From assembly GCF_002095535.1 (NCBI RefSeq), contig NZ_MLJI01000001.1:3275832-3339831 (forward strand): 64,000 bases of DNA, read 5' to 3'. The notes under the pieces are model-generated. The model ran no database searches, was not told the origin of the DNA, and saw only the letters and a list, made by a program, of their open reading frames with translations. Positions 46,993-58,161 of the stretch are shown one piece after another. Both the position numbers and the translations under genes were made by a program. The stretch is from Pantoea cypripedii. Lineage in GTDB: Bacteria; Pseudomonadota; Gammaproteobacteria; Enterobacterales; Enterobacteriaceae. The stretch's first letter is position 1, and the number at the start of each line of letters is the position of its first letter.

Positions 46993-48555
46993 TTACCCTT
47001 CCCGGCTGGCGAGGTAGCTGGCAAAATCCAGCGTATCGCTCTGTTCCAGCTTCTCTTGCGCGAGCACTGAATCCTGCGCCTGGCGAGTAAAGTCATCCTC
47101 ACTCAGAACCTGCAACGGTTCTTCGCATAACAGATGACGATATTGTTCAGCCAACGCCACTCCGGTCCCGGTCAAACCATTTTCCTTCATTGCATGAAGG
47201 ATACGCGCCGAATAGGTTAGCTCAGGATCGTCAAACGATGCCACCAGTTGATCGCAAACCTGTTGATATTGCGTGCTGCCGTGGTTGCTGTCGAGAACTT
47301 CTGCCACACGACTCAAATCTGCAAACAGGGCCTTACCCACCTCAACCAGCGTATGCTGCGCTTCGCTGCAACCCACGGCAATCATCTGCCCCGGCTTACG
47401 GCCTTCCAGCACCACACGATTCCAGTTTTTACGGCTGCACAGCAACTCATCGGCACTCATTTCCGGTGCATCAGCCAGCGTACACCAAATCAGGAACAAA
47501 TCGAGGAAACGCACCTGGGTAGCATCAACGCCAATCGCTGAGAACGGGTTGATATCCAACGAGCGGACTTCAATATATTCAATGCCGCCACGTTGCAGCG
47601 CATCGGACGGTGCTTCGCCGGAACGTGTCACACGCTTCGGTCGAATCGGTGCATACAACTCGTTCTCAATCTGCAGCACATTGGTATTCAGCTGCAGCCA
47701 GTTACCATCGGCATCTTTAGTACCCATGGCCGCATACTCTTCCGACGGCGTTTTGATCGCGGCTTTTAGCGCTGCAACATAACCATCCAGCGAGTTAAAG
47801 GTGATACCCAAACCACTTTGCGATTTATTGGTGTATCCCAGGTCGCTCAGGCGCAAGGAAGTTGCATACGGCAACCACAACGTCCCTTTATCGTTGGTTT
47901 CAAACGGCAGATTCGTTTCGCGGCCTTGCAGGAAGCTCGAACAAATGGCTGGCGAGGCTCCAAACAGATAGGGGATGACCCAGCCGAAGCGATAATAGTT
48001 ACGAATCAGGCGCAGATAGCCCGCAGAAATGGTCTCTTTACCACTTTCCGCGTCTTTGACATCCGCCCACTCCTGCCAGAACGACAGCGGCAGCGAGAAG
48101 TTATAATGGATACCTGAGATCGTCTGCATCAACGCGCCATAGCGATTTTTCAGCCCCTGGCGATACAGCGTCTTCATTTGGCCAATGTTAGAACTACCGT
48201 ATTGCGCCAGTTCGATGTTATCGGCATCGTCAATAATGCACGGCATGCTAAAAGGCCACATGCGCTCCTGCCCCAGTTCACGCGCCACGTGGCGGTGAAT
48301 ATCGCGCAGGAAACTGAGCATGTGATCGATGTTCTGATCAACAGGCGTGATGAACTCCAGCAGCGTTTCGGCAAAATCGGTAGTAATCCAATCATGCTTC
48401 AGCGCTGAACCCAGAGACTCTGGGTGCCCGGTCGTTGCCAGATGACCATCCGGGTTGACACGCAACGTTTCGCGTTCAATACCACGGCCGATACCCTTTA
48501 ACGCGTCGGGATGCGCTTCCAGCCAGGACAGCGCTTTTGATACGTCCGGGATCAC
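46993..48555 (-). CDS. gshA: GshA, glutamate-cysteine ligase
   Basis: First step of glutathione synthesis. I choose the GTG at 48555 ([19 protein letters not shown]) because GGGAGG lies seven bases upstream and E. coli starts at the same residue with TTG. Gives 520 residues (E. coli 518). Blocks: [53 protein letters not shown] and [20 protein letters not shown]. The 3' end abuts the micA terminator. Confidence 0.95.
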   Translation of the reverse strand: MIPDVSKALSWLEAHPDALKGIGRGIERETLRVNPDGHLATTGHPESLGSALKHDWITTDFAETLLEFITPVDQNIDHMLSFLRDIHRHVARELGQERMWPFSMPCIIDDADNIELAQYGSSNIGQMKTLYRQGLKNRYGALMQTISGIHYNFSLPLSFWQEWADVKDAESGKETISAGYLRLIRNYYRFGWVIPYLFGASPAICSSFLQGRETNLPFETNDKGTLWLPYATSLRLSDLGYTNKSQSGLGITFNSLDGYVAALKAAIKTPSEEYAAMGTKDADGNWLQLNTNVLQIENELYAPIRPKRVTRSGEAPSDALQRGGIEYIEVRSLDINPFSAIGVDATQVRFLDLFLIWCTLADAPEMSADELLCSRKNWNRVVLEGRKPGQMIAVGCSEAQHTLVEVGKALFADLSRVAEVLDSNHGSTQYQQVCDQLVASFDDPELTYSARILHAMKENGLTGTGVALAEQYRHLLCEEPLQVLSEDDFTRQAQDSVLAQEKLEQSDTLDFASYLASREG

Positions 48556-48628
48556 ATTAACCTCCCGCTGTGCGAATAATTTATTTTTGTTCAGCATAAT
48601 GTTAACCGTAGCCTCGAATCTGTGCGAA

Positions 48629-49057
48629 TCAATGCCACCATTGCAAACCTTGTAAGGTGACCATCGCGATAACGATGTAACGCAGTGTTTTACCGATGGC
48701 GAGAAACAACAACGCCGGAAGCCAGGCAACGCGCAACCAGCCTGCGAAGACGCAGAGCAGATCGCCCACCACTGGCAGCCAGCTAAATAGCAGGGCTGCA
48801 GGTCCCAATCGGTGTAACCACGTCATTGCTGTGTTATGCCATCGCCCCTGTCCTTTCGGCGGCACCAGGCGACCAAGAAGAATGTTAGTCAGGCCACCCA
48901 GTGTGTTTCCCACTGATGCAGCCAATAGTAACCCATAGACCGATCCCTTTTGGGCGATCAACAGGGCTACCAGCACCGCCTCTGAGCTTCCCGGAAGGAG
49001 GGTTGCACTCAGAAAGCTACTGCCGAATAACGAGCCATAGGTCAGAAATTCATTCAC
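48629..49057 (-). CDS. yqaA: YqaA, DedA/SNARE-associated-type inner-membrane protein
   Basis: 142 residues, the E. coli length, with four hydrophobic segments. Begins [20 protein letters not shown] and contains [29 protein letters not shown] and [13 protein letters not shown], as in YqaA/DedA-like proteins thought to move lipids or ions. It overlaps the yqaB stop. Confidence 0.92.
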   Translation of the reverse strand: MNEFLTYGSLFGSSFLSATLLPGSSEAVLVALLIAQKGSVYGLLLAASVGNTLGGLTNILLGRLVPPKGQGRWHNTAMTWLHRLGPAALLFSWLPVVGDLLCVFAGWLRVAWLPALLFLAIGKTLRYIVIAMVTLQGLQWWH

Positions 49058-49620
49058 AGTAAACGGACATCAACCACATCCATGCCTGCTGCTTTTGCTG
49101 CCTGAACACCAAAGTCAGCATCTTCAAATACCACACAGCGCGTGGGCGCGACGCCCATTAACTCGGCGCAACGTAAAAAGGTATCAGGTTGCGGTTTATG
49201 GCGCTGTACGTCATCAGCGCCAACGACGGCGTTAAAAAGATGATAAACACCTAATTGTGTGAGCAGCGCTTTAGCCAGACTATGTTCACTGCCCGTGCCA
49301 ACCGCCATCGGGCGACGTCCGTGATAAGCTTTCACCACTTCCATCAGCGGCAGAGGACGCACGCTATCCAGCAGCATTGCTTTAAAGGCCACGGTCTTTT
49401 CCGCCGCCAGCAAATGGGGATCGTGCGTAGCCTGGTTTTGCTCAATGATGAATTGCGCCAGTTGCCAGGTGGGCGCACCGTTAAAGCTCACCATTTTTTC
49501 CTCGTCCATGGTGAAACCATAGCGGCTAAGTACCTGATGCCAGGCTTTTCGATGTGTCGGCTCAGAATCGAGGATCGTGCCGTCCATATCGAAAATCAGG
49601 GCGTCATATTGGTCGTACAT
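49054..49620 (-). CDS. yqaB: YqaB, HAD-family fructose-1-phosphate/6-phosphogluconate phosphatase
   Basis: A 188-residue haloacid-dehalogenase-type sugar phosphatase, same length as E. coli. The ATG at 49620 (MYDQYDALIFDMDGTILDSE) has GGAG; a GTG two codons upstream is also in frame. Motif I is DMDGTILDSE, motif II AVGTGS, motif III K (RHKPQPDTF) and motif IV VVFEDADFG. Confidence 0.93.
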   Translation of the reverse strand: MYDQYDALIFDMDGTILDSEPTHRKAWHQVLSRYGFTMDEEKMVSFNGAPTWQLAQFIIEQNQATHDPHLLAAEKTVAFKAMLLDSVRPLPLMEVVKAYHGRRPMAVGTGSEHSLAKALLTQLGVYHLFNAVVGADDVQRHKPQPDTFLRCAELMGVAPTRCVVFEDADFGVQAAKAAGMDVVDVRLL

Positions 49621-49817
49621 TGTCACTCCGGGCGTCCAGCAAACGAGCCATTACTTTAACGTAATGCGTTCAGGTTGTCGCCAGGTGCGCTTAACAGCAA
49701 ATGCTTTGAAAGCATTAGTATTTTTGGTTTTAAGATAAAGGTGAGAAAGTGGTACCGCAGATAAATGACGGTTAAAACAGGGCTTTTTTAACAGCGAAGT
49801 GAAAAATCCGGGGGAGA

Positions 49818-49894
49818 TGGTGCATCCAGGAGGATTCGAACCTCCGACCGCTCGGTTCGTAGCCGAGTACTCTATCCAGCTGAGCTATGGATGC
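49818..49894 (-). tRNA. tRNA-Arg(ACG), copy 4 in transcription order
   Basis: 77 bases including encoded CCA. Cloverleaf text GCATCCATAGCTCAGCTGGA, anticodon loop CTACGAA (ACG) and GGTTCGAATCC. Identical to the other three copies. Confidence 0.97.
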
Positions 49895-49952
49895 ATTGGA
49901 AAAACTTTGTTGCGATGGAAGAACTGACACAATCGGGTGATGAGACAAAGAA

Positions 49953-50029
49953 TGGTGCATCCAGGAGGATTCGAACCTCCGACCGCTCGGTTCGTAGCCG
50001 AGTACTCTATCCAGCTGAGCTATGGATGC
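49953..50029 (-). tRNA. tRNA-Arg(ACG), copy 3
   Basis: Same 77-base gene with CCA, 58 bases from the next copy. Confidence 0.97.
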
Positions 50030-50087
50030 ATTGAGATATTTTCTTACGATGGACTAACTGAAATCAACCTGGGAATGATACGAAGAA

Positions 50088-50164
50088 TGGTGCATCCAGG
50101 AGGATTCGAACCTCCGACCGCTCGGTTCGTAGCCGAGTACTCTATCCAGCTGAGCTATGGATGC
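50088..50164 (-). tRNA. tRNA-Arg(ACG), copy 2
   Basis: Same 77-base gene with CCA, 58 bases from the copy downstream and 87 from the copy upstream. Confidence 0.97.
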
Positions 50165-50251
50165 ATTTCTGAAAATTCTTGTACAACGCAGGGTGCTAAC
50201 AACTCACCTCGAAAGGAACTGCTCGTTCACTCTTTACGACATCTTTTTCGA

Positions 50252-50328
50252 TGGTGCATCCAGGAGGATTCGAACCTCCGACCGCTCGGTTCGTAGCCGA
50301 GTACTCTATCCAGCTGAGCTATGGATGC
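50252..50328 (-). tRNA. tRNA-Arg(ACG), copy 1
   Basis: Same 77-base gene with CCA, nine bases after tRNA-Ser. The set corresponds to E. coli argV-argY-argZ-argQ. Confidence 0.97.
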
Positions 50329-50337
50329 ATCGAAAAA

Positions 50338-50430
50338 TGGCGGTGAGGCGGGGATTCGAACCCCGGATGCAGCTTTTGACCGCATACTCCCTTAGCAGGG
50401 GAGCGCCTTCAGCCTCTCGGCCACCTCACC
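50338..50430 (-). tRNA. serV: tRNA-Ser(GCT)
   Basis: 93 bases with CCA and the long variable arm of class II tRNAs. Starts GGTGAGGTGGCCGAGAGGC; the anticodon loop CTGCTAA reads GCT. First gene of the tRNA operon, as E. coli serV. Confidence 0.97.
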
Positions 50431-50494
50431 TTACGCGTTCTTCCGAACCGTGCTTCTGAACTTTGTTTCCGCTCATCGGCACTGCGTGGCGCAC

Positions 50495-50522
50495 ATATTA
50501 CTTTCCCGCATTTATAAGTCAA
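50495..50522 (-). promoter_or_regulatory. Promoter of the serV-arg tRNA operon
   Basis: -35 TTGACT, 16-bp spacer, -10 TAATAT and a GTGCGCC GC-rich discriminator as in stringently controlled stable-RNA promoters. The rest of 50431-50715 shows no gene. Confidence 0.75.
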
Positions 50523-50715
50523 ACAATTTTTCCCACTACAGGTTCGTTTGCACAAATGACAGACAATCCGCGCATTTTGCCGACAAAAAGAGTGATTAAT
50601 CAACAGTAAAAGGGGGATACAGATAACAAAATGGGAAAGAAAAAAATGGGAGGGGAAGAAGTTGCGGGCAGGAGAAATCGGTAGCGCCTCGCAGCAAGGC
50701 GAGGCGCTGAATCCG

Positions 50716-50901
50716 TTAGTAACTCGTAGGCTGAGCTTTTTCTGCCTGAATGCGCTGATAGATCTCTTCGCGATGCACCGAAACTTCTTTAGGTGCATTG
50801 ACGCCAATACGGACCTGGTTACCTTTAACTCCCAGCACCGTTACAGTCACCTCATCGCCAATCATGAGGGTTTCACCAACTCGACGAGTTAGAATAAGCA
50901 T
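50716..50901 (-). CDS. csrA: CsrA, carbon storage regulator (RNA-binding)
   Basis: 61-residue dimeric protein that binds GGA-containing mRNA leaders and controls carbon metabolism, motility and virulence. [40 protein letters not shown]; Leu4 and Arg44 of the RNA-binding face are present. E. coli length. Preceded by a GGAG site. About 250 gene-free bases to alaS should hold its promoters. Confidence 0.97.
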   Translation of the reverse strand: MLILTRRVGETLMIGDEVTVTVLGVKGNQVRIGVNAPKEVSVHREEIYQRIQAEKAQPTSY

Positions 50902-51096
50902 TCTTTGCTCCTTGAAAGATTAAAAGAGTCGGGCCTGTTCGGGTTCCCGGCCATATCCATCATATAACGCTGAACAATGTCTATGACAAATACACCATTG
51001 TGGTTTGTCACGCCAATACATTCTGCTGATAGTTAGTTTAGCCGAAATACACTGCCTCAACCTGACTTTGTCATTACCTGGTGCACATCGCGTTAA

Positions 51097-51126
51097 AAAG
51101 CGCCGGAACATTCCGTTCCTGGCGCT
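51097..51126 (-). terminator. alaS terminator
   Basis: AGCGCCAGGAAC pairs, with one mismatch, with GTTCCGGCGCT, followed by five T on the minus strand. Confidence 0.8.
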
Positions 51127-51151
51127 CTCCACGATGCTTAGTTTTATTTCG

Positions 51152-53779
51152 TTACAGTCGATTGCTGACCCAGTCCTGCACGCCCGCCAGCGCGCCAGCC
51201 AGCGCCTGTGGGTTCGTACCGCCCGCCTGAGCCATATCCGGGCGGCCACCGCCTTTGCCGCCCACCTGAGCAGCCAGTTCACCCACCAGCTCGCCCGCTT
51301 TCACGCGATCGGTCAGGTCTTTGGTCACACCCGCGATTAGCGACACTTTACCTTCTGCTACGGTCGCCAGCACGACAACAGCGGAACCAAGCTGATTTTT
51401 CAGGTCGTCCATCATGGTACGCAACATCTTAGGTTCTACATTGCTAAGTTCACTCACCAGCAGTTTAGTCCCTTTAACATCCACGGCCTTGCTGCTGAGT
51501 GAGGCACTTTCCTGCGCTGCCTGCTGATCACGCAGTTGCTGCAATTCTTTTTCCAGGGCGCGAACGTGGTCCACCAGTCCGCGAACTTTCTCATTCAGGT
51601 TACTGCTGTTGGCTTTCACCAGTTGCGCGATGTCCTGCAACTGGTGGCTTTGTGCATTAACCTGCGCCAGAGCGCCTTCGCCAGTCACCGCTTCGATACG
51701 ACGTACACCCGCAGCAGTACCCGATTCAGACAAAATACGGAACAGACCAATATCACCGGTGCGGGCAGCATGCGTACCGCCACACAGCTCGGTTGAGAAA
51801 TCCCCCATGCTCAGCACACGAACACGTTGATCGTATTTCTCGCCAAACAGTGCCATGGCACCCTTGGCTTTGGCAGCCTCAAGATCCATGATATTGGTTT
51901 CAACGGCCAGGTTACGACGGATCTGCGCGTTGACGATATCCTCAACCTGACGAATTTCCTGCGGCTTCATCGCTTCAAAATGAGAGAAGTCGAAACGCAG
52001 GTATTTATCATTGACCAGCGAGCCTTTCTGCGCGACATGCTCACCTAAAACCTGGCGCAATGCGGCATGCAGCAGGTGTGTCGCTGAATGGTTCAGACGG
52101 ATGCGGGCGCGGCGTTCTTCATCAACCTGAGCACTCAGGCGATCGCCGACACGCAGCTGGCCGGTAGTCAGCTTACCGATATGACCAATGGCCTGACTAT
52201 ACTTCTGTGTGTCCTGCACGCTAAATTCAGCATTATTCCCAGCCAGTACGCCGGTATCACCTACCTGGCCACCAGACTCGCCGTAGAACGGGGTCTCATC
52301 AAGCACCACCACCGCGTCCTGGCCTGCGCTCACCTGCTCAACCGCTTGCCCATCGACAAACAGTGCCTGCACGGTGGAGGTCAGTGCCAGCTGGTCATAA
52401 CCTTTAAAGGCCGATGCAGAATCAATACGAATCACATTGTTGTAATCCGCACCAAATCCACTGGCTTCGCGTGCACGCTGGCGCTGTTGCTCCATCGCTA
52501 CTTCAAACCCAGCTTCGTCGATCTTCAGATTGCGCTCACGGCACACATCCGCCGTCAGGTCTACCGGGAAGCCGAAAGTATCGTAAAGGCGGAATACAGT
52601 TTCGCCATCCAGCGTATCGCCTTGCAGCTTCGCCAGTTCTTCATCCAGCAGCGCCAGACCACGCTCCAGCGTTTTCGCAAACTGTTCTTCTTCCGCTTTC
52701 AGGACGTTCTCAACCTGAACCTGCTGGCGTTGCAGGTCTTCACCCGCCGAACCCATCACCGCAATCAGAGGCGCAACCAGCTTATAGAAGAAGGCATCTT
52801 TCGCGCCAAGCATATTACCGTGACGGACCGCGCGACGAATGATACGACGCAGCACATAGCCACGGTTCTCGTTCGAAGGAATCACGCCATCAGCGACCAG
52901 GAAAGCACAGGAACGGATATGGTCAGCGATCACACGCAGTGATTTGTTGCTGAGATCAGTGGCACCCGTAACTTCAGCCACAGACTTAATCAGTTTGGCG
53001 AAAAGGTCGATTTCGTAGTTGGAGTTAACGTGTTGCAGAACCGCGGCAATACGCTCCAGCCCCATACCGGTATCCACTGAAGGTTTCGGCAATGGCTGCA
53101 TGGTACCGTCTGCCTGACGGTTGAACTGCATGAAGACGATATTCCAGATTTCAATATAGCGGTCACCATCTTCTTCCGGGCTGCCCGGCGGGCCACCCCA
53201 GATATGATCGCCATGATCGAAGAAGATCTCGCTGCACGGACCACATGGACCGGTATCGCCCATCTGCCAGAAGTTGTCTGATGCGTAAGCGCTGCCTTTA
53301 TTGTCCCCGATACGAATAATACGTTCGTGCGGAATACCAATATCTTTGGCCCAGATGTCATAGGCTTCATCGTCAGTTTCATAGACGGTGACCCAAAGGC
53401 GTTCTTTTGGCAGCTTAAACCACTGCTCGCCCGTCAGCAGTTCCCAGGCATAGGCAATCGCGTCTTTTTTGAAATAGTCGCCAAAACTGAAGTTGCCCAA
53501 CATTTCAAAGAAGGTGTGATGACGCGCGGTGTAACCCACGTTTTCGAGGTCATTGTGTTTACCACCTGCACGAACGCAGCGCTGCGCCGTGGTCGCACGT
53601 GAGTAATCGCGCTTATCCTGACCGAGGAAAACGTCTTTAAACTGGTTCATCCCGGCGTTGGTAAACAGCAGCGTCGGGTCGTTGTTCGGTACGAGGGAGC
53701 TGCTGGCTACAACCTGATGTCCCTTGCTATGAAAAAAGTCGAGAAACGCTTGACGGATCTCAGCAGTGCTCTTGCTCAT
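51152..53779 (-). CDS. alaS: Alanyl-tRNA synthetase
   Basis: 875 residues (E. coli 876). Class II catalytic domain from [20 protein letters not shown] with [15 protein letters not shown]; tRNA-recognition region; editing domain with zinc motif [11 protein letters not shown] and [10 protein letters not shown] that hydrolyses Ser/Gly-tRNA-Ala; C-terminal dimerisation (C-Ala) domain with the glycine-rich [15 protein letters not shown] near the end. Confidence 0.97.
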   Translation of the reverse strand: MSKSTAEIRQAFLDFFHSKGHQVVASSSLVPNNDPTLLFTNAGMNQFKDVFLGQDKRDYSRATTAQRCVRAGGKHNDLENVGYTARHHTFFEMLGNFSFGDYFKKDAIAYAWELLTGEQWFKLPKERLWVTVYETDDEAYDIWAKDIGIPHERIIRIGDNKGSAYASDNFWQMGDTGPCGPCSEIFFDHGDHIWGGPPGSPEEDGDRYIEIWNIVFMQFNRQADGTMQPLPKPSVDTGMGLERIAAVLQHVNSNYEIDLFAKLIKSVAEVTGATDLSNKSLRVIADHIRSCAFLVADGVIPSNENRGYVLRRIIRRAVRHGNMLGAKDAFFYKLVAPLIAVMGSAGEDLQRQQVQVENVLKAEEEQFAKTLERGLALLDEELAKLQGDTLDGETVFRLYDTFGFPVDLTADVCRERNLKIDEAGFEVAMEQQRQRAREASGFGADYNNVIRIDSASAFKGYDQLALTSTVQALFVDGQAVEQVSAGQDAVVVLDETPFYGESGGQVGDTGVLAGNNAEFSVQDTQKYSQAIGHIGKLTTGQLRVGDRLSAQVDEERRARIRLNHSATHLLHAALRQVLGEHVAQKGSLVNDKYLRFDFSHFEAMKPQEIRQVEDIVNAQIRRNLAVETNIMDLEAAKAKGAMALFGEKYDQRVRVLSMGDFSTELCGGTHAARTGDIGLFRILSESGTAAGVRRIEAVTGEGALAQVNAQSHQLQDIAQLVKANSSNLNEKVRGLVDHVRALEKELQQLRDQQAAQESASLSSKAVDVKGTKLLVSELSNVEPKMLRTMMDDLKNQLGSAVVVLATVAEGKVSLIAGVTKDLTDRVKAGELVGELAAQVGGKGGGRPDMAQAGGTNPQALAGALAGVQDWVSNRL

Positions 53780-53915
53780 AAATTTCCTGGAATCACGCTA
53801 ACGAACGTTACCTCTCGTCTGGCAAGCCGCATGCGCCCGGCCCACCGCTGACTGAGGAACAAAAAGTGGGAATAAGATAAATTTTCTTCAGTGGGAAGTA
53901 AAATCCCATTGCCTT

Positions 53916-54428
53916 TCAGTCGTCAAAATTTCTGAAAATTGCCTGAATATCTTCCATCAGAAAGCCTTTTGTCATCAGAAATCGCTGGACTTTGCTTTTC
54001 CCGGCCCAGTCTTGTGGCAACGGATCGCCAAACTTACGTTTCGCCAGCCCGGCTGCACACGCGATCCAGTTGACCTCGGTATCAAACAGCGCCTGGTCAA
54101 TTTCATCGCGCGCAATGCCTTTTTGTTGCAGCTCCATGCGAATACGTTGCGGGCCATACCCTCTGCCGCTGCGACTGAGGATAAATCGCTCGGTAAAACG
54201 CTGATCGTTTAACCAACCATTCTGCTGGCACCAGTCGGCAACCTGCTCCAGCAACTCATCAGGAATGGGTTCGGCTTTTTCCTGTTGCTGCATCCAGGCA
54301 GCCCGCTGGCTGGAAAGTTGTAGCTTGCGCTTCAGTTCTTCACGGCTATGGTCACGTTGTGACAGGATGCGCATGGCGCGGTCCAGCAAGCGCGAAAAAG
54401 TTGGCGCGGGTGTCGGAGATGATGACAT
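53916..54428 (-). CDS. recX: RecX, regulator of RecA
   Basis: Binds RecA filaments and limits their growth. The ATG at 54428 (MSSSPTPAPTFSRLLDRAMR) gives 170 residues (E. coli 166). Three-helix repeats are seen: ILSQRDHSREELKRKLQL, DWCQQNGWLNDQRFTERFIL, SGRGYGPQRIRMELQQKG. Upstream in-frame ATGs lie in the recA-recX gap. Downstream of recA and its terminator, so read by read-through. Confidence 0.93.
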   Translation of the reverse strand: MSSSPTPAPTFSRLLDRAMRILSQRDHSREELKRKLQLSSQRAAWMQQQEKAEPIPDELLEQVADWCQQNGWLNDQRFTERFILSRSGRGYGPQRIRMELQQKGIARDEIDQALFDTEVNWIACAAGLAKRKFGDPLPQDWAGKSKVQRFLMTKGFLMEDIQAIFRNFDD

Positions 54429-54503
54429 ATGACTTACCTTTTTCAGACCGTAGCGCAGGGTAAAGCAAGAAATTAAAGAGGGAAAGTGCTGGCGGGGAAA
54501 AAC

Positions 54504-54529
54504 AAAACGGGAGCAGAGCGCTCCCGTTG
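54504..54529 (-). terminator. recA terminator (recA-recX gap)
   Basis: AACGGGAGC-GCTCT-GCTCCCGTT followed by TTGTTTTT on the minus strand. Partial read-through would supply recX. Confidence 0.85.
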
Positions 54530-54534
54530 TGGTA

Positions 54535-55605
54535 TCAGAAATCTTCGTTCGTTTCGCTGGCTTCTTCGTAATCGTCAGCGGAAACCTCCGCAGCACCGGC
54601 ACTGGCCGTTGCACCGGTCAGCAGCATGTCACGCAGCTTCTGATCGATTTCATTAGCAATCGCCGGGTTTTCCTTCAGGAAATTGGTCGAGTTTGCTTTA
54701 CCCTGGCCGATTTTGTCACCGTTGTAGCTGTACCAGGCACCGGCTTTCTCAACCAGCTTGTGCTTCACGCCCAGGTCAACCAGTTCACCGAAGGTGTTGA
54801 TGCCTTCGCCGTACATAATCTGGAATTCAGCCTGTTTGAACGGTGCAGCAATTTTGTTCTTCACCACTTTCACGCGGGTTTCGCTGCCCACCACTTCGTC
54901 ACCCTCTTTAATGGCACCGATGCGGCGAATATCGAGACGTACGGAAGCGTAGAATTTCAGTGCGTTACCACCGGTGGTGGTTTCCGGGTTACCGAACATC
55001 ACACCAATCTTCATACGAATCTGGTTGATGAAAATCAGCAGCGTATTGGATTGCTTCAGGTTACCGGCCAACTTACGCATCGCCTGGCTCATCATACGAG
55101 CGGCCAGCCCCATGTGGGAATCACCGATCTCGCCTTCAATTTCCGCTTTCGGCGTCAGTGCGGCGACGGAGTCAACGATGATGACGTCAACAGCACCGGA
55201 ACGCGCCAGTGCATCACAAATTTCCAGCGCCTGCTCACCGGTATCCGGCTGCGAACACAGCAGGTTATCAATATCGACGCCCAGCTTCTTCGCGTAGACC
55301 GGGTCAAGCGCATGCTCGGCATCAATAAAGGCACAGGTTTTACCTTTACGCTGTGCAGCAGCAATGACCTGCAAGGTCAGCGTGGTTTTACCAGAGGATT
55401 CCGGACCATAAATCTCAACGATACGGCCCATCGGCAGGCCACCCGCGCCCAGCGCGATATCCAGTGAAAGTGAACCGGTGGAGATGGTTTCAACATCCAT
55501 CGAGCGGTCTTCACCCAGGCGCATGATGGAGCCTTTACCAAACTGTTTCTCGATCTGGCCCAGCGCGGCAGCTAAAGCCTTCTGTTTGTTCTCGTCAATC
55601 GCCAT
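54535..55605 (-). CDS. recA: RecA recombinase
   Basis: Strand-exchange protein and SOS co-protease. 356 residues from the ATG at 55605 ([20 protein letters not shown]). Walker A GPESSGKT (66-73), loop L1 [19 protein letters not shown], loop L2 [20 protein letters not shown]. The C-terminal tail is acidic but diverges from E. coli ([16 protein letters not shown]). SOS box and promoter lie directly upstream. Confidence 0.98.
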   Translation of the reverse strand: MAIDENKQKALAAALGQIEKQFGKGSIMRLGEDRSMDVETISTGSLSLDIALGAGGLPMGRIVEIYGPESSGKTTLTLQVIAAAQRKGKTCAFIDAEHALDPVYAKKLGVDIDNLLCSQPDTGEQALEICDALARSGAVDVIIVDSVAALTPKAEIEGEIGDSHMGLAARMMSQAMRKLAGNLKQSNTLLIFINQIRMKIGVMFGNPETTTGGNALKFYASVRLDIRRIGAIKEGDEVVGSETRVKVVKNKIAAPFKQAEFQIMYGEGINTFGELVDLGVKHKLVEKAGAWYSYNGDKIGQGKANSTNFLKENPAIANEIDQKLRDMLLTGATASAGAAEVSADDYEEASETNEDF

Positions 55606-55671
55606 TTCCACTCCTAATCATGCCGGGTAAGCGGACATCTCTGTATGTCTGCTCGCGTTCTGTTGCCGATA

Positions 55672-55699
55672 ATTATACTGTACAGTCATACAGTATCAA
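55672..55699 (-). promoter_or_regulatory. recA promoter with overlapping LexA (SOS) box
   Basis: -35 TTGATA and -10 TATAAT, 16-bp spacing. The spacer is the LexA box CTGTATGACTGTACAG (55678-55693), matching CTGT-N8-ACAG, so repressor binding blocks polymerase directly. Confidence 0.93.
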
Positions 55700-55701
55700 G
55701 T

Positions 55702-56196
55702 TTAATTTGTCAGAAATTCATCATGCAGCGTTTGCAGTGCCCAGGCGACGGACTGACGACGCACCGCATCACGGTCGCCAGCAAAGTGCTGACACTGCGC
55801 CATCAGTTGCCCATCCGGCCCGGCAAAGCCAAACCAGACAGTACCGACGGGCTTATCCGCCGTGCCGCCATCCGGTCCCGCAATACCACTGACAGCAATG
55901 GCATACTGCGCCCCCGCCTCTTTGCAGGCCCCCGCAGCCATTTCGCGTACGGTCTGCTCGCTCACGGCACCAAACCGGGCCAGCGTACCGGCCTGCACAC
56001 CCACCATTTGTTGCTTGGCGTCGTTGCTATAGGTCACGAAACTGCGCTCAAACCAGGCGGAACTGCCGCTGATATCGGTAAATACTTTTGCAATCCAGCC
56101 ACCGGTACAGGACTCAGCCGCCGTAATGGTTGCCTTGCGCATTTTCAGCTGTTCGCCAATACGACGACTCAACTGTTGTAACTGTTCATCGTTCAT
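55702..56196 (-). CDS. pncC: PncC (YgaD), nicotinamide-nucleotide amidohydrolase
   Basis: CinA C-terminal-domain enzyme that deamidates NMN for NAD recycling. 164 residues (E. coli 165). Signature: TITAAESCTGGWIAKVFTDI with SSAWFERSFVTYSNDAK, and GIAGPDGGTADKPVGTVWFG. Ends just before the recA promoter. Confidence 0.94.
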   Translation of the reverse strand: MNDEQLQQLSRRIGEQLKMRKATITAAESCTGGWIAKVFTDISGSSAWFERSFVTYSNDAKQQMVGVQAGTLARFGAVSEQTVREMAAGACKEAGAQYAIAVSGIAGPDGGTADKPVGTVWFGFAGPDGQLMAQCQHFAGDRDAVRRQSVAWALQTLHDEFLTN

Positions 56197-56296
56197 CGTC
56201 TTCTCCGTGTCTGGCGCTCACGTTAACAGTAAATGGTGCAGCGGAGGACCCTTTTCAACCCCGATGTACCGTTTTGCGCGTGCGCTTCCAGAAGCT

Positions 56297-57073
56297 TCAG
56301 CGTGTTTTCATTGCCACCATAAAAAGACGCGGGAAAGCCAGCAAAACCTTACCATCAGCGCGAGCCGGATAAGCGGTAATCAGCGCCTGATGATATTCCG
56401 CTAAAAACGCCTGTTGCTGGTTTTCATCCAGCCCGGCAAGGAAAGGACGCAAGCCAGTGGCTCGCAGCCAGGTAATAATCGCCTGTGCATCCGCCATGAT
56501 GTGATAGTAGGTGGTACGCCAGATATCCACCTCACAACCCGCATCGCTCAGCAAATCATAATATTGTGCAGTGGTCAGTAAGCGCTTACGTTCAGCTGCC
56601 TGCTGGGAGATATGTGGCAGCCAGCGCTCACCCGCAGCCACCTCGCGCATCAGGCGATGCGAAGGTTCCTCAAGGTTATCCGGCATCTGAATTGCCAGTG
56701 AGCCGCCGATAGCGAGCTGGCTTACCAGGTGCGGCAGCAGCGAAGAATGTTCACCCAGCCATTGCAAAGATGCATTGGCGTAAATCACCTGCTGGGGTTG
56801 TTCGGCCTGCCAGGAACGAATATCGGCCAGCTCAAAGAGGCAATCCGGAAGGCGTTCACGCGCCTGCACCAGCATCGCTTCCGAGCTATCAATGCCACAG
56901 ATGACGGCCTCCGGCCAGGCCTGCGCCAGTAGCTCGGTACTGTTGCCCGGTCCGCAACCTAAATCCGTTGCGAAACGCACTTCAGGAGTGGTGACCCGCG
57001 CCAGCAACTCATAGGCCGGTCGGGTTCTCTCTGATTCAAACTGACGATATAGCTGTGGATTCCAGTCTTGCAT
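56297..57073 (-). CDS. tam: Trans-aconitate 2-methyltransferase
   Basis: SAM-dependent enzyme that methylates trans-aconitate, a stray inhibitor of aconitase. The ATG at 57073 ([20 protein letters not shown]) with GGAG gives 258 residues (E. coli 252). Motif I is [46 protein letters not shown] and [16 protein letters not shown] are typical of Tam. Not next to recA-pncC in E. coli, so placement differs. Confidence 0.88.
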   Translation of the reverse strand: MQDWNPQLYRQFESERTRPAYELLARVTTPEVRFATDLGCGPGNSTELLAQAWPEAVICGIDSSEAMLVQARERLPDCLFELADIRSWQAEQPQQVIYANASLQWLGEHSSLLPHLVSQLAIGGSLAIQMPDNLEEPSHRLMREVAAGERWLPHISQQAAERKRLLTTAQYYDLLSDAGCEVDIWRTTYYHIMADAQAIITWLRATGLRPFLAGLDENQQQAFLAEYHQALITAYPARADGKVLLAFPRLFMVAMKTR

Positions 57074-57238
57074 TGTCACGCTCCAGTTTTATCCCAGGAA
57101 CTCAACACTACTCGTTTTTGCCATCCCCCCGAAAAGAAAAGTGCGATAGCTCACTTTTTGCGTGCTGTTATCTGGTTAGTTTAGCCAATGGCGATTAAGT
57201 TAAAACAGTGTTTCATTTTTCACGATAAGGAGTTTGCT

Positions 57239-58126
57239 ATGGTTGCACAACCCGCACTGGCTGGCGTCTGGTGTCCGTCAGTAACCCCCTTTGATAACAA
57301 CGGGAACGTCGATATTGATGCCCTGGGCCGCCACTTCGCCCGGCTCAATCATTCAGGCATTGATACCCTTCTGTTAATGGGCAGCATTGGTGAGTTTGCT
57401 TCGCTCACGCAACAGGAACGACTACATCTGATTCGCGAAGCGCGTCAGCTATCCCCACTCACGATGGTCGCTAACGTTTCCAGCACCTGCGTGCCTGATA
57501 TGCTGCAACTGGCTGAGGCCGCGTGGCAGCATGGGTTTGACGCGGTGATGGTGCTACCTCCTTATTACTATGGTCAGACGCAAAAACAGCTGCTGAGTTA
57601 TTTCAAAGCTCTGGACCAGCAATTAGGTGGGAAATGGTTTGCCTACAATTTTCCGGCGCGTACCGGTTGTGATTTAACCCCCGCGCTGGTAGCGGAACTG
57701 GCGGCAGAACTGCCGAATTTTATTGGTATCAAAGACACGGTGGATTGCCTGTCGCACAACCGTGCGTTGATTGAAGAAACAAGAAAAGTGCGCAGCGATT
57801 TTGCGGTGCTATCCGGCTATGACGAATATCTGTTACCCAACCTGCTGGCAGGCGGTGCAGGGGTGATTTCCGGGCTGAATAATATCGTACCGGAGCTATT
57901 TGCCGGGGCGATGCAGGCGTGGCGGGCGGGCGATTTACGCCAGTTAACCACCATTCAGCAACGCATTGGGCAGCTGATGGCGATTTATACCCTGGGAGAT
58001 GATTTTGTCACAACGATCAAAACCGCCGTCGCGCGTCGTTATGAATCGATGACCACCCGCTCCCGCAACTATGGCGGAGAGCTGAGTGCCGCCCAGTGCG
58101 CAGCGATAGATCGGTTGCTGGAATAA
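57239..58126 (+). CDS. Dihydrodipicolinate synthase-family aldolase
   Basis: A class I aldolase of the DapA/NAL family. The ATG at 57239 (MVAQPALAGVWCPSVTPFDN) has an AAGGAG site; an upstream in-frame ATG (57188) does not. 295 residues. TIM-barrel marks: GSIGEFASLTQQER, the tyrosine YNFPARTG, and the Schiff-base lysine in FIGIKDTVDCL. The substrate is probably a 2-keto-3-deoxy acid or similar rather than lysine precursors, since a dedicated dapA is expected elsewhere. Confidence 0.85.
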   Translation: MVAQPALAGVWCPSVTPFDNNGNVDIDALGRHFARLNHSGIDTLLLMGSIGEFASLTQQERLHLIREARQLSPLTMVANVSSTCVPDMLQLAEAAWQHGFDAVMVLPPYYYGQTQKQLLSYFKALDQQLGGKWFAYNFPARTGCDLTPALVAELAAELPNFIGIKDTVDCLSHNRALIEETRKVRSDFAVLSGYDEYLLPNLLAGGAGVISGLNNIVPELFAGAMQAWRAGDLRQLTTIQQRIGQLMAIYTLGDDFVTTIKTAVARRYESMTTRSRNYGGELSAAQCAAIDRLLE

Positions 58127-58161
58127 TAGAACAACGCGGACGGCACAGCGCCGTCCGGAAC

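Noticed and set aside
49818..50328. Four identical repeats with palindromic parts, resembling a CRISPR array
   Set aside because: Each repeat is a complete tRNA-Arg gene with CCA; spacers of 9-87 bases are ordinary tRNA operon gaps.
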